The notes beneath the pieces are model-generated. The model did no database searches. It saw nothing but the letters and a program-made list of their open reading frames with translations, and was not told the DNA's origin. A stretch of 64,000 nt of DNA from Nonomuraea indica (GTDB lineage Bacteria; Actinomycetota; Actinomycetes; Streptosporangiales; Streptosporangiaceae), in contig NZ_KZ559474.1 in the NCBI RefSeq assembly GCF_002850745.1, positions 281,042-345,041 of the forward strand, in the 5' to 3' direction. The first letter of the stretch is position 1; each line of letters starts with the position of its first letter. Positions 16,084 through 24,872 of the stretch are shown here, one piece after another. Position numbers and translations under genes: made by a program.

Positions 16084-17079
16084 ATGCAGGAGAACCAGGG
16101 ACCGCACATCGGCCCCCACCAGCCCGCGGCGCCGATCCACCCCTACCCCTACCTGCCGCCCCAGCAGCCGTCCTGGTTCCTGCCCACGCCGTCCGGCGCC
16201 CGCTACGACCAGCTCGCCAGGACTTCCCGGGCCCGCCTGTGGCGCCAGCTCGTCGGCACGCTCGTCCTGGCCGCCGGGGGCGTCACGGTGGGCGTCGGCG
16301 TGGCCGTCGTCGGTGTGGTCGTGGCGGGGCTGACCGGTGTCCCGGTGACCGCCGGCTCCTCCGCCCAGGTGTTCGGCGATCCGGTGTTCGCGCTGGTGAT
16401 GACGCTGCTGTCGCTCGCGCTGGTGCTGCCCCTGGCGTTCGGCACGGTGGCGCTCGTCCAGCAGCGCAGACCCGGGACCCTTTCGTCGGTCGCCGGGCGG
16501 CTGCGCTGGTCGTGGCTGCTGCAGTGCGCCGGGGTGGCGGTGCTCGCGCTGGCGCTCGGGCAGGGCGCGCAGGTCGTGGCGCTGGCGGTGACCGGCGCGG
16601 ACGTCTCCGAGGTGTTCGGCTGGGCCGGCTGGGCGACCCTCCTGCCCGCTCTCGTGGTGGTCGTGCTCCTGGTCCCCTTCCAGGCGGCCGCCGAGGAGTA
16701 CGTCTTCCGTGGCTGGCTGCTGCAGGCGTTCGGCGCGCACCTGAGCAACCCGGTGTGGGGCATCCTGATCGGCTCCGCCGCGTTCGCCTCGCTGCACGGC
16801 TACACGTGGGTGGGGCTGGTCGACGTGTTCAGCTTCGGTGCGCTCATGTGCTGGCTGGCCATCCGCACCGGGGGGCTGGAGGCCCCGATCGCGCTGCACG
16901 TGGTCAACAACGTGGTGGCGTTCGGGCTCAGCGCGGCGGCCGGGAAGCTGGAGGAGGCTCTGGCGCAGGGGGAGGTGCCGTGGCAGTCGCTCGCGGGCAC
17001 GGCGGTACAACTTTCGGTCTTCGCGGTGGGCGTACTGTATCTCGCCAGAAAACGGTCGATCACCACGGTCTCTGCATGA
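16084..17079 (+). CDS. CPBP-family intramembrane glutamic protease
   Basis: 331 aa with a Pro/His-rich cytoplasmic N-terminus (residues 1-45) and about seven membrane spans. The family motifs are all present: motif 1 EEYVFRGWLLQAF (catalytic Glu pair and Arg), motif 2 FASLHGYTW (His) and motif 3 LHVVNNVVAF (His/Asn). Such enzymes (Rce1/ABI family) cleave within membranes; the substrate is unknown. It is divergent from the secreted DUF6529-partner gene. Confidence 0.87.
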   Translation: MQENQGPHIGPHQPAAPIHPYPYLPPQQPSWFLPTPSGARYDQLARTSRARLWRQLVGTLVLAAGGVTVGVGVAVVGVVVAGLTGVPVTAGSSAQVFGDPVFALVMTLLSLALVLPLAFGTVALVQQRRPGTLSSVAGRLRWSWLLQCAGVAVLALALGQGAQVVALAVTGADVSEVFGWAGWATLLPALVVVVLLVPFQAAAEEYVFRGWLLQAFGAHLSNPVWGILIGSAAFASLHGYTWVGLVDVFSFGALMCWLAIRTGGLEAPIALHVVNNVVAFGLSAAAGKLEEALAQGEVPWQSLAGTAVQLSVFAVGVLYLARKRSITTVSA

Positions 17080-17083
17080 AACG

Positions 17084-17122
17084 GGCGAGAGGTTCCGGAA
17101 ATCTCGCTAGAGAGGTCTCGCC
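17084..17122 (+). terminator. Possible hairpin terminator after the CPBP gene
   Basis: GGCGAGA (17084-17090) and TCTCGCC (17116-17122) pair around a 25-nt partly self-complementary loop, starting 5 bp after the CPBP stop. Confidence 0.4.
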
Positions 17123-17239
17123 ATTCCGGCTCCGGCATGCTGGTCTGGTTGTCGTGGGGGAGGCGAGGGACCGGTGGAGGTGATCTCCTCACTCGACACG
17201 CTCGACATGCTCGCAAGCTCGTACTAGGAGGTGCGCCGC

Positions 17240-20200
17240 GTGGCCTCCGGCCCCAGCGACCTACCACGGCGACCGCCGGGTGACGAAGATCCGCGTCGGG
17301 ATGACGCGAACGCCTCAGCACAGGACACATCAGACCAGCACAGTTCAGATCGGTACAGGTCGGACCGGTACGGGTCGGATCGGCATGGTTCCGCCGGCGA
17401 GCCGCGGATCCGGCATTCCCCTCCGGGGCCCAGCGACGACCGGGCCAGGGGCTTACCGCTGGCCTCCCCCTGGGGCATGCCGCCGTTCTCCGCGCCCGTC
17501 CCCGAGGACGAGCCGCCGGAGTCGCCCAAGGGGCGCAGACCGTACACCTCGCCCGGCGACTCCACTCCGGCCGACCAGCCGCGCAGGCCCCGGCGGGTGG
17601 TGAACCGGCCGGACAAGCTGGTCGCGAGCGGACCACCCCGCCCCCAGCCGCCCGGCCCGCCCGTACCGTCCGGCCCGCCCGGCCCCTCCGGCGCCGAGGA
17701 CGGGGCGCCGGAGCACGACAGGCCCGCCACCCCGTACCGCATGCCGCTGCCCGTGCCGGTGGTGGCGGACGCCGAGGCGCCCGAACGTCGCACCGGCGAC
17801 CCCGGCCCGCGCGACCATACGGACCCGCGCGATCATCCCGGCGCTGGTGACCATGCCGGGCCTGGCGATCACCCCGATTTCCGCGAGCACCCCGGCCCAG
17901 AGGACCGGAGCGGCCCCGGCGAGCAGACCGGCCCCGCGGACCGCGACGGTGGCGAGGCGGGGGTGCGGCGCGTCGGACGGCCGCCCGCCGGGCGGCCCAC
18001 CAGACCGGACCTGCTCGTCGCCACCGGCCCGGCGCGGCCCGCCGGAGCGGGCGGCCGGCACCATCGGGGGCCCGCTCCGGCGGCCCTGCGCCGGGTGAGC
18101 CCCGTACGGGGGCGGCGCAGCCCGGCCGCGCCCGTCGCCATCGTGCTCGCCCTCACCCTGGTCGTCGCCGCCGGCGTGCTCGTGTGGCGGTGGACCGATC
18201 CGGGCGTCCCCAGCCTGCGCCTGGCGGCCGGCACCGGCCGGTCGGGCGACGACCTGTTCACCGTCCCGTCGGCCGGTGACGGCTCCAACCAGAAGCTCAA
18301 CGACATGGCCTCGGCCGGCCGCGTCGTGGTGGCCGTGGGCAGCGACACGACCATCCCCACGCCGCGCCCGCTGTTCCTGTACTCGCCCGACAGCGGCAGG
18401 ACCTGGCAGCTCGGCCAGGTGACCGGCGCCACCACGTCGACCGTGCGGCGCGTCGTGGGCGGCGACGGGCTCTGGCTCGCCAGCGGGGGCGACGGGCTGG
18501 GCGGCGAGCGCGGCCTGTGGACCAGCGGTGACGGCTTCAGCTGGGCGGCCGTGGGCCAGGACGGGCTCGCGGCGTTCCGGCCCGGCGACGTGATCGCCGA
18601 CATCGCCAGGACACGGTCGGGATTCGTGGCCGTGGGCCAGGCGCGGCTGCAGGACGGCAGCGCCGGCCCGGCGGCCTGGCACTCCGCCGACGGCCGGTCC
18701 TGGCAGCGGGTCGACACCCGCCAGCTGGCGGCGCTCCAGCTGGAGGCCGTCGTGGCGCAGGGCGACACGGTCGTCGCCGTGGCCCGGCCCGCGCAGGGCG
18801 ACGGCTCGCGCGTCATCCGGTCGGCCGACGGCGGGCGCACCTGGCAGGCCACCGGGTTCCAGCTCCCCGAGGCGATCCCGCGGCCCGGATCGCTGGCCCT
18901 GGCGGGCAGGCAGTTCGTGCTGGTGCCGCTCCGCAAGCGCACGCCCGAGGGCGACGTACGCGTCTACTGCTCGCCGACCGGCGCGGAGTGGTCGCACTGC
19001 GGATCTCTCAGCGGCCTGCCCGGCCAGAGCCCCGGCGTCGAGTCGCTGATCACCCACGCGGGCGGCATCGCCGCGGTCAGCCAGGCCGACCTCGGCACGT
19101 ACACCGTCCTGACCAGCCCCGACGGCCGCGCCTGGACGAAGCGGGCCGACCTCGGCGACCTGGCCGGCGCCACGCTGCGCGGGTTCGCCATCACCGAGTC
19201 CGGCACCCTGTTCGCGGGCGGCGACCGGGCCGCGGCGGACGTCGACAACCAGCTCGTCCTCGTGGCGGCCCCCCGGCGCGGCGACCCCTCCCGGGTACGG
19301 CTGGCCGACGTCGAGGGCCTGTCGCGGATCGCCAGGCAGACGACCCGGCTGGCCGCCCACGACGGCAGGTACGTGGCCGTCGGCACCGCGTCCGGCGACG
19401 CCGGCATCTGGACCAGCCTCAACTGGCAGAGCTGGACGTCGATGAGCCTCGGCGGCCCGCACCAGCAGATCCTCGACGGCGTCGCCCACGGCAGGCGCGG
19501 CTGGCTCGCGGTCGGCGCCACCCAGACGGCCGTCGGCGTCACCGAGCCGCTCCTGGTCTCCTCCGAGGACGGCCGCACCTGGAAACCCGTCGCCGCCTCC
19601 GGGGACCTGTCCCGCCGCCAGGACCACCCCCACCTCGACACCCGCCTCGTCGCGGCGGGACCGAAGGGCTACGTGCTCGCAGGGGAGGAACGCGACCCGT
19701 CGGGCACCGCCCGCGCGGCCCTGTGGTTCACCCCCGACCTGCGGAGATACACCCGCTCCAGGAAGCTGCCGCAGGGCGGCTCCGGCGTCCGCGTGCACGG
19801 CCTGGCCGCCACGCCCGGCGGCTACGTGGCCGTGGGCGGCGCGAGCACGGGCGACGAGGAGGGCGGCGTGGTCTGGCTGTCGCAGGACGGGCTCAACTGG
19901 AAGGCGCGGGCGCGGGTCACCCCGCCAGGCTCGTCCGGCGCGGTGCTCCGGCAGGTCGTCGCCCACCAGGACCGGCTCGTCGCCATCGGGTCGGCCCAGT
20001 CCGAGGGCTCGCGGCGGGTGTTCTCGGCCGTCTCCGAGGACGGGGGCGCCACCTGGCGCACCACCTGGCTCCCCGCCGACCGGGCGGCGGCCGTGTACGA
20101 CCTGGCGGCGGCCGGCCAGGGCCTGGTGGCGGTCGGCTGGCACGGCACGCCCGGCGACGGCGACAGCGCCGCCTGGCTCTCGCGCGACGGCATGACCTGG

Positions 20201-20362
20201 GACCGTACGGACCTGACGGAGGACCGCCTGGCGGGGCCCGGCATGCAGTGGCTGGCGGCGGTCACCGTGGCCGGCTCCGAGGTGGTGGCGCTCGGCCGCA
20301 GCACCACCTACAGCGCCGACCACCTCATCCTGTGGACCTCCACCCTGAGCGCGGCCCGGTGA
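17240..20362 (+). CDS. Large membrane-anchored beta-propeller (BNR/sialidase-like) protein
   Basis: 1040 aa from GTG 17240 (AGGAGG at 17227-17232; an in-frame GTG at 17231 overlaps that site). Residues 1-295 are a cytoplasmic Pro/Asp/His/Arg-rich low-complexity region with short repeats (RSDRYGSDRHGS); one membrane span (APVAIVLALTLVVAAGVLVW) follows at about 300-320; the rest is extracellular with many WTSGDGFSW / SADGGRTWQ / SEDGRTWK Asp-box-like repeats spaced about 45-55 residues, giving one or two propellers. No sialidase catalytic residues were identified, so a binding or scaffolding role is more likely than catalysis. Confidence 0.72.
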   Translation: MASGPSDLPRRPPGDEDPRRDDANASAQDTSDQHSSDRYRSDRYGSDRHGSAGEPRIRHSPPGPSDDRARGLPLASPWGMPPFSAPVPEDEPPESPKGRRPYTSPGDSTPADQPRRPRRVVNRPDKLVASGPPRPQPPGPPVPSGPPGPSGAEDGAPEHDRPATPYRMPLPVPVVADAEAPERRTGDPGPRDHTDPRDHPGAGDHAGPGDHPDFREHPGPEDRSGPGEQTGPADRDGGEAGVRRVGRPPAGRPTRPDLLVATGPARPAGAGGRHHRGPAPAALRRVSPVRGRRSPAAPVAIVLALTLVVAAGVLVWRWTDPGVPSLRLAAGTGRSGDDLFTVPSAGDGSNQKLNDMASAGRVVVAVGSDTTIPTPRPLFLYSPDSGRTWQLGQVTGATTSTVRRVVGGDGLWLASGGDGLGGERGLWTSGDGFSWAAVGQDGLAAFRPGDVIADIARTRSGFVAVGQARLQDGSAGPAAWHSADGRSWQRVDTRQLAALQLEAVVAQGDTVVAVARPAQGDGSRVIRSADGGRTWQATGFQLPEAIPRPGSLALAGRQFVLVPLRKRTPEGDVRVYCSPTGAEWSHCGSLSGLPGQSPGVESLITHAGGIAAVSQADLGTYTVLTSPDGRAWTKRADLGDLAGATLRGFAITESGTLFAGGDRAAADVDNQLVLVAAPRRGDPSRVRLADVEGLSRIARQTTRLAAHDGRYVAVGTASGDAGIWTSLNWQSWTSMSLGGPHQQILDGVAHGRRGWLAVGATQTAVGVTEPLLVSSEDGRTWKPVAASGDLSRRQDHPHLDTRLVAAGPKGYVLAGEERDPSGTARAALWFTPDLRRYTRSRKLPQGGSGVRVHGLAATPGGYVAVGGASTGDEEGGVVWLSQDGLNWKARARVTPPGSSGAVLRQVVAHQDRLVAIGSAQSEGSRRVFSAVSEDGGATWRTTWLPADRAAAVYDLAAAGQGLVAVGWHGTPGDGDSAAWLSRDGMTWDRTDLTEDRLAGPGMQWLAAVTVAGSEVVALGRSTTYSADHLILWTSTLSAAR

Positions 20363-20366
20363 CCGT

Positions 20367-20759
20367 TCACGGCCACACCCCCCACTCCGCCAGGACCTCG
20401 GCCAGGCCGGGCACCAGGGCCAGCCCCGCCACGTCCTGGCCGGAGCACCAGCGCACCTCGGCGGCGTCGTCCCCCGCGACCATCTCGCCCCCCGTCACGG
20501 AGGCGAGATAGTCGCGGATCACGTACGTCACCCCGTCCGGGCCCGGCCGCTCGACCGTGCCCGCGAGGGCGCCCGCCGTGACCCGCAGGCCCGTCTCCTC
20601 CAGCACCTCGCGTTCCAGCGCGGTGGCGTCCGTCTCGCCGGGCTCCACCCGGCCGCCCGGCACCGACCACAGGCCCGCGCCCGGGGCGTGACCACGCCGG
20701 ACGAGCAGCAGCCGGCCCCGCCCGTCGGTGATCACCGCGCCCACACAATTTACGCGCAC
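20367..20759 (-). CDS. NUDIX hydrolase
   Basis: 130-aa hydrolase of nucleoside-diphosphate-linked substrates. The Nudix box is complete (GX5EX7REUXEEXGU) in the stretch GRVEPGETDATALEREVLEE followed by TGL. GTG 20759 (MRVNCVGAVITD) is taken as the start because domain homology begins there; a longer in-frame ATG lies at 20846. It converges with the propeller gene, leaving 4 bp between stops. Specificity is undetermined. Confidence 0.85.
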   Translation of the reverse strand: MRVNCVGAVITDGRGRLLLVRRGHAPGAGLWSVPGGRVEPGETDATALEREVLEETGLRVTAGALAGTVERPGPDGVTYVIRDYLASVTGGEMVAGDDAAEVRWCSGQDVAGLALVPGLAEVLAEWGVWP

Positions 20760-20833
20760 CTGACCAACATAACGAGGAGCTAACGGAATGCGGCCTTGAC
20801 GGCACGCGGCCGGACGACGCACCGTGGGTAGCT

Positions 20834-21460
20834 GTGAAGGCGCCACCTACCTGCCCGCGGTGCTTCGGCTCCCTCCACGGGCCCAACGCATGGTCGAGCG
20901 CGTGGCGGTGTGACGCGCACGGCGACATCCTGCCGTTCCAGCCGCCTCGCCCGCCCTCCCTCGCGGCCGTCGAGACGCTCCGCAAGAACGCCGTGGTCCC
21001 CGTCTGGGTGCCCTGGCCGCTGCCCGCGGGCTGGCTGGTGACGGGGTTCGGCGAGGTGGGCGACGAGCGCACCGGAGACCGGGCCAGCGTGGTCGCCCTC
21101 TGCGGGCCCTCGATCAGCCATGGCCCGGCCGACGTGCTCATCGTCGCCGAGGAGCCGGGGGTGGGGCTCGGGGCGGCGCTCGCCGGGCTGAGCGGGCCGG
21201 ACCCCGGTGAGGGGTTCGACGCGGGCCCGCCGAACGCCAAGATCGAGGTGCTGGGCCATCCGACGCCGCTGTGGTGCGTCGGCGGGCCCGACGACCGGGC
21301 CGTCTACGCCGGTGAGGCGCTCGGCAACTGGCTGTGGACGATCGTCTGGCCGGCCGAGGCGGGCTGCCTCGTCGCGCTCAGCGAGCTGGCCCTGCTGGAC
21401 CTGCGCGACCACGACCTCGACCTGCCGTTCGGCGCCTTCTCCCCGCGCCTCGGCGGCTGA
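20834..21460 (+). CDS. DUF6758 family protein
   Basis: 208-aa soluble protein starting at GTG 20834. A short zinc-ribbon-like N-terminus (CPRC at residues 7-10, then CDAHGD) precedes a conserved domain with VVPVWVPWPLPAGWLVTGFG and the C-terminal WLWTIVWPAEAGCLVALSEL. This family is confined to actinomycetes and has no assigned function. It is divergent from the NUDIX gene across 74 bp. Confidence 0.75.
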   Translation: MKAPPTCPRCFGSLHGPNAWSSAWRCDAHGDILPFQPPRPPSLAAVETLRKNAVVPVWVPWPLPAGWLVTGFGEVGDERTGDRASVVALCGPSISHGPADVLIVAEEPGVGLGAALAGLSGPDPGEGFDAGPPNAKIEVLGHPTPLWCVGGPDDRAVYAGEALGNWLWTIVWPAEAGCLVALSELALLDLRDHDLDLPFGAFSPRLGG

Positions 21461-21525
21461 TCCCGGTCGCCCGCACGTCCGCACGCCCAGGTCGTCGCGG
21501 GTCGCCGCGGTGATCGTCGTCGGGG

Positions 21526-21915
21526 TCAGCCCTTCAGCTCGGCGCGGCGGGAGCGAGCCAGTGCCAGCCGGCCGAGGCCCGCGCCGGCCAGCCCGAGCGC
21601 CAGGGCCACGATGCTCCCGAACACCCCGTTGCCGGTGCCGAGACCGCCGTCGGCGACAGCCAGGTTCACCGCGCCGTTGACCGCGCCGATCAGGCCCCCG
21701 GCCAGGGCCGCCATGGTCAGCATCCGGCCGCCGTCGCGGAGCCGGCGGGCGAGACGCAGCGACAGCCAGCCCGTGACCACGGCCGCCAGCGACACCAGTG
21801 CGGCCACACTGGCCCAGATCCGCTCGGGGGTCCCGAGGAAGGTGTCGACACCTTGGCCCGCGCATTCCGTCGGCGTCGTACAGATCGGCGCGGCGAGCGC
21901 GAACAGGACGGACAT
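21526..21915 (-). CDS. Small membrane protein, DUF6223-like
   Basis: 129 aa from ATG 21915, preceded by GGAGGAG. A signal-like first span (MSVLFALAAPIC) is followed by two or three further spans (ASVAALVSLAAVVTGWL; MLTMAALAGGLIGAVNGAVN; GSIVALALGLAGAGLGRLAL). Two cysteines (PICTTPTEC) sit in the external loop after the first span and may form a disulfide. Family recall is tentative; function unknown. Confidence 0.62.
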   Translation of the reverse strand: MSVLFALAAPICTTPTECAGQGVDTFLGTPERIWASVAALVSLAAVVTGWLSLRLARRLRDGGRMLTMAALAGGLIGAVNGAVNLAVADGGLGTGNGVFGSIVALALGLAGAGLGRLALARSRRAELKG

Positions 21916-22093
21916 GAGGTGCTCCTCCACTTCCCACGACTGGACACCATGACTATGTCCGCCGGACCCGCCGCGGGTCATCCTGCCGATGGAGGCACTT
22001 CCGCCTGCCGCAGCCGCCGTACGAGCCGCGCGTCCTTGCTGCGTCCGCGGTAGGCGCGGGCGGGAATCGTCGCGCGACTGCGGCGTGACGGAA

Positions 22094-22131
22094 TTCGCAC
22101 TGCGAGCCGAACGGACTAGAGTTCGGAAGCG
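22094..22131 (+). promoter_or_regulatory. Promoter of the MBL-fold gene, probably leaderless
   Basis: TTCGCA (22094-22099) and TAGAGT (22117-22122) are spaced by 17 bp, and the GTG start lies 8 nt after the -10 hexamer, where transcription would begin. No ribosome binding site precedes the start. Confidence 0.55.
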
Positions 22132-22850
22132 TGACAGCGCGTATCGAGCGAGTGGTGACCGAGGGCGTCGTCGACATCGACGGCACCGAGCACAAGGTCG
22201 AGAACAACACCTGGATCGTGGGCGACGACGACGAGGTGATCGTCATCGACCCGGCGCGTGACGCCGACAAGATCCTCGAGCAGGTGGGCGAGCGTGAGGT
22301 GCTCGCCGTCATCTGCACGCACGGCCTGCCCGACCACGTCGGCGCCGCCATCGAGGTGGCCGCCAGGGACGAGGCGGTGATCGCCCTGCACCCCAAGGAC
22401 AAGCCCCTGTGGCGGGAGACCTGGGCGGAGACCTGGCCCGACATCGAGATGGAGGACGACGGCATCTTCGGCGTCGCCGACGTCCAGCTCGACGTCCTGG
22501 AGACGCCCGGCATCTCGCCCGGCGGCGTCTCGCTCTACTGCGAGGCGCTCGGGGCGGTGTTCACCGGCAAGTCCCTGCAGGCCGACGGGCCGGGCAAGAT
22601 CGGCGGCGAATACCCGGCCCTGCCCGACCAGCTCACCTCCATCGGCGGGCGGCTGTTCACCCTGCCGGGCGAGACGCGGGTGCTGCCCGCCCACGGTGAG
22701 GAGGTCACGGTCGGCGACCTGGAGCCCCACTTCGACGACTGGGTCTCCGGCTCGCTGACCCGCAAGCCGGGCGAGGACGACGCGCCCGACGGGCCGCTCA
22801 CCGACGGCACCCGCGCCGCGGGGATCAGGATCACGCCGGGCGACGCGTAG
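22131..22850 (+). CDS. Metallo-beta-lactamase-fold protein with degenerate metal site
   Basis: 239 aa with the fold of the MBL hydrolases related to mycothiol-dependent or glyoxalase II-like enzymes. The metal motif THxHxDH reads THGLPDH (His64, Leu66, Asp68, His69), HTPGHSPG reads ETPGISPGG (Ile128 in place of His) and GDTLF reads GKSLQ (Lys147 for the bridging Asp); only PAHGEE (His188) is intact. Two zinc ions could not be held normally, so the enzyme is either mononuclear, altered or non-catalytic. It abuts the RecB-like gene with no gap, implying an operon. Confidence 0.8.
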   Translation: MTARIERVVTEGVVDIDGTEHKVENNTWIVGDDDEVIVIDPARDADKILEQVGEREVLAVICTHGLPDHVGAAIEVAARDEAVIALHPKDKPLWRETWAETWPDIEMEDDGIFGVADVQLDVLETPGISPGGVSLYCEALGAVFTGKSLQADGPGKIGGEYPALPDQLTSIGGRLFTLPGETRVLPAHGEEVTVGDLEPHFDDWVSGSLTRKPGEDDAPDGPLTDGTRAAGIRITPGDA

Positions 22851-23936
22851 GTGTACGACCAGCTCCCGCTGGACGGGATGCCGCGGCGGCTCTACTCGTG
22901 CACGCCGTCGCGGTTGAACTCCTGGCTCGACTGCCGCCGCCGCTACCGGTTCACCTACCTCGACCGGCCCCAGCCCGCCAAGGGGCCGGCCTGGGCGCAC
23001 AACAGCGTGGGCGCGAGCGTGCACAACGCGCTCGCCGCGTGGTGGCGCGAGCCGTACGACCGCCGGACCCCGCTCACGGCGGCCGTCCTGCTCACCAACG
23101 GCTGGATCACCGAGGGGTTCCGGGACGCCGAGCAGTCGGCGCAGTGGCTCGGCCGCGCCCGCGACTACGTGACCGGCTACACGGGCACGCTCGACCCGTC
23201 CGACGACCCGGTGGGTGTCGAGCGCACGGTCGCCACCCGCACCCGCGTCATCGCGGTGTCCGGCCGCATCGACCGGCTCGACCGGCGGGGCGACGAGCTG
23301 GTCGTGGTGGACTACAAGACCGGCCGCCGGCCGCTCACCTCCGACGACGCGCGCTCGTCACTCGCGCTGGCCGTCTACGCGATCGCCGCGTCGCGGATGA
23401 TGCGCACCCCGTGCCACGCGGTGGAGCTGCACCACCTGCCGACCGGCGAGATCGTCGAATGGCGGCACACGGACGAGTCGCTGGGGCGGCACCTGCGGCG
23501 GGCCGAGGAGGTGGCGACGGAGGCGGCCACGGCCGACGAACGCTACCGCGAGGTCATGTCCGCGGCTCCCCGCCCCGGCGCGGCCTCGCGCCGGTCGCCC
23601 GCCGTCCCCGTGACACCGACCCGGCCTGCCTCTCCGGCGTCGCCCGGGTCGGCGGCCACGGTTCCGGCCGCGGGCCAGCATCCCGGGCTCGGACAGGCCG
23701 CCACCGAGCCGGTAGCCGCCGCCGGCTCCCCGAGGTCGGCCGCGTCCGCGTCCAGGTCCTCGCCCGGCACCCCGTACGCGCCGGCCACCCCGCCCGCCGC
23801 CCTGCCGCCCGAGCTCGACGAGATCTTCGCCCCAAACCCCGGTCCTCTCTGCTCCTGGTGCGACTTCCGCCGGCACTGCCCCGAGGGACGGACCGCCGCC
23901 CCCGAACGCCGCCCGTGGGACGGCCTGGCCGAGTAG
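22851..23936 (+). CDS. RecB-like PD-(D/E)XK nuclease with iron-sulfur cluster motif
   Basis: 361-aa Cas4/RecB-family exonuclease. YSCTPSRLNSWLDCRRRYRF carries the first Cys ligand; the nuclease core includes SGRIDRLDRRGDELVVVDYK with the catalytic D...DYK, followed by QxxxY-like LALAVYAIAASR; the last three cysteines (CSWCDFRRHC) complete a 4Fe-4S site. Between core and cysteines lies a 90-residue Ala/Pro/Ser-rich insert (about residues 240-325) that looks disordered. It resembles M. tuberculosis Rv2119. GTG 22851 immediately follows the upstream stop. Confidence 0.85.
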   Translation: MYDQLPLDGMPRRLYSCTPSRLNSWLDCRRRYRFTYLDRPQPAKGPAWAHNSVGASVHNALAAWWREPYDRRTPLTAAVLLTNGWITEGFRDAEQSAQWLGRARDYVTGYTGTLDPSDDPVGVERTVATRTRVIAVSGRIDRLDRRGDELVVVDYKTGRRPLTSDDARSSLALAVYAIAASRMMRTPCHAVELHHLPTGEIVEWRHTDESLGRHLRRAEEVATEAATADERYREVMSAAPRPGAASRRSPAVPVTPTRPASPASPGSAATVPAAGQHPGLGQAATEPVAAAGSPRSAASASRSSPGTPYAPATPPAALPPELDEIFAPNPGPLCSWCDFRRHCPEGRTAAPERRPWDGLAE

Positions 23937-23942
23937 GCGAGG

Positions 23943-24872
23943 TCAGCGGCCGGGCGGCTCGGGCCAGCGGCGCGGGTCGCGCAGGCCGCGCAGCCCCCTG
24001 CTCACGTCGTAACCCGCCGCGCCCAGCCGTTCGCGAGAGGCCCGCAGCATCGTCCGGGTCGCCGGCATGAACGCCCGGTCGTGCGCCGGCTCCGGCAGCG
24101 AGTTGGCCGCCAGCCGGAACGCCCGCAGCGCCGCCGTCACCACCGGTCGCGGCACCTCGGGCAGCAGCCCGTACATCCGGCGCGCCCAGCTCGGCAGCGT
24201 GTAGTAGCACAGCGCCCCGAACGGCACGTACGCGGGCAGACCGGCCGACAGCCACCGCAGCCGCCGCGGCAGCCGTGGCCACAGCAGGAACCGCACCGCG
24301 GCCACGGCCTCCTCCGTGACCCGCAGCTCGGCGCGGACGTGCGCGAAGTAGGCGGCCAGCTCGGCGCGCGAGCCCGGCACGTCGTCACGATGGAGTCCCA
24401 CGTAGGTGGCGCTGCGGCGCTGCTCGTCGAGGTAGCGGTCGGCCTGGCGCCCGGTGAGGCCGAGCCCGCCCCGCCGGGCCACCTCCAGGTAGGACGACAC
24501 CTCCGCGCAGTGCACCCACAGCAGCAGCTCGGGCTCGTCCACGCGGTGGGTCCTGCCGGTGTCGGGGTCGCTGACCCGCAGCCGCCGGTGGATGCCGCGC
24601 ACCCGCCTGCCGATCTCGTCGGCCTCCTCCGGACTGCCGAACGTCACCCGGCCCACGAAGTCGGCGGTCCGGCGCAGCCGGCCGAACGGGTCGTCCTGGA
24701 ACGTGGAGTTCTGCCAGACGCCGCGCATGGCGAGCGGGTGCAGGGCCTGCAGCATGAGGCCGCGGACACCGCCCACCCACATGGTGCGGTCGAGGTGCAC
24801 CTGCCAGGTCACGGTGTGCGGCGGCCGCACCACGATGTCGTCGACGCTCGCCGGCACGGAGTGATCGCTCAC
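23943..24872 (-). CDS. MpaB-like oxygenase family protein (DUF2236)
   Basis: 309-aa all-helical protein of the heme-dependent MpaB/latex-clearing-like family. Recognisable segments are LMLQALHPLAMRGVWQNSTF, RRTADFVGRVTFGSPEEA, RRVRGIHRRLRV and ELLLWVHCAEVSSYL, which in the family supply heme-coordinating His residues. The role of most actinobacterial members is unknown. The ATG overlaps the upstream hydrolase stop by 4 nt, so both are co-expressed. Confidence 0.8.
   Translation of the reverse strand: MSDHSVPASVDDIVVRPPHTVTWQVHLDRTMWVGGVRGLMLQALHPLAMRGVWQNSTFQDDPFGRLRRTADFVGRVTFGSPEEADEIGRRVRGIHRRLRVSDPDTGRTHRVDEPELLLWVHCAEVSSYLEVARRGGLGLTGRQADRYLDEQRRSATYVGLHRDDVPGSRAELAAYFAHVRAELRVTEEAVAAVRFLLWPRLPRRLRWLSAGLPAYVPFGALCYYTLPSWARRMYGLLPEVPRPVVTAALRAFRLAANSLPEPAHDRAFMPATRTMLRASRERLGAAGYDVSRGLRGLRDPRRWPEPPGR

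Noticed and set aside
15982..17010. N-terminal extension of the secreted DUF6529-partner gene
   Set aside because: The extension runs antisense to the CPBP protease gene and is Arg/His/Gln low complexity; the signal peptide begins at 15981.
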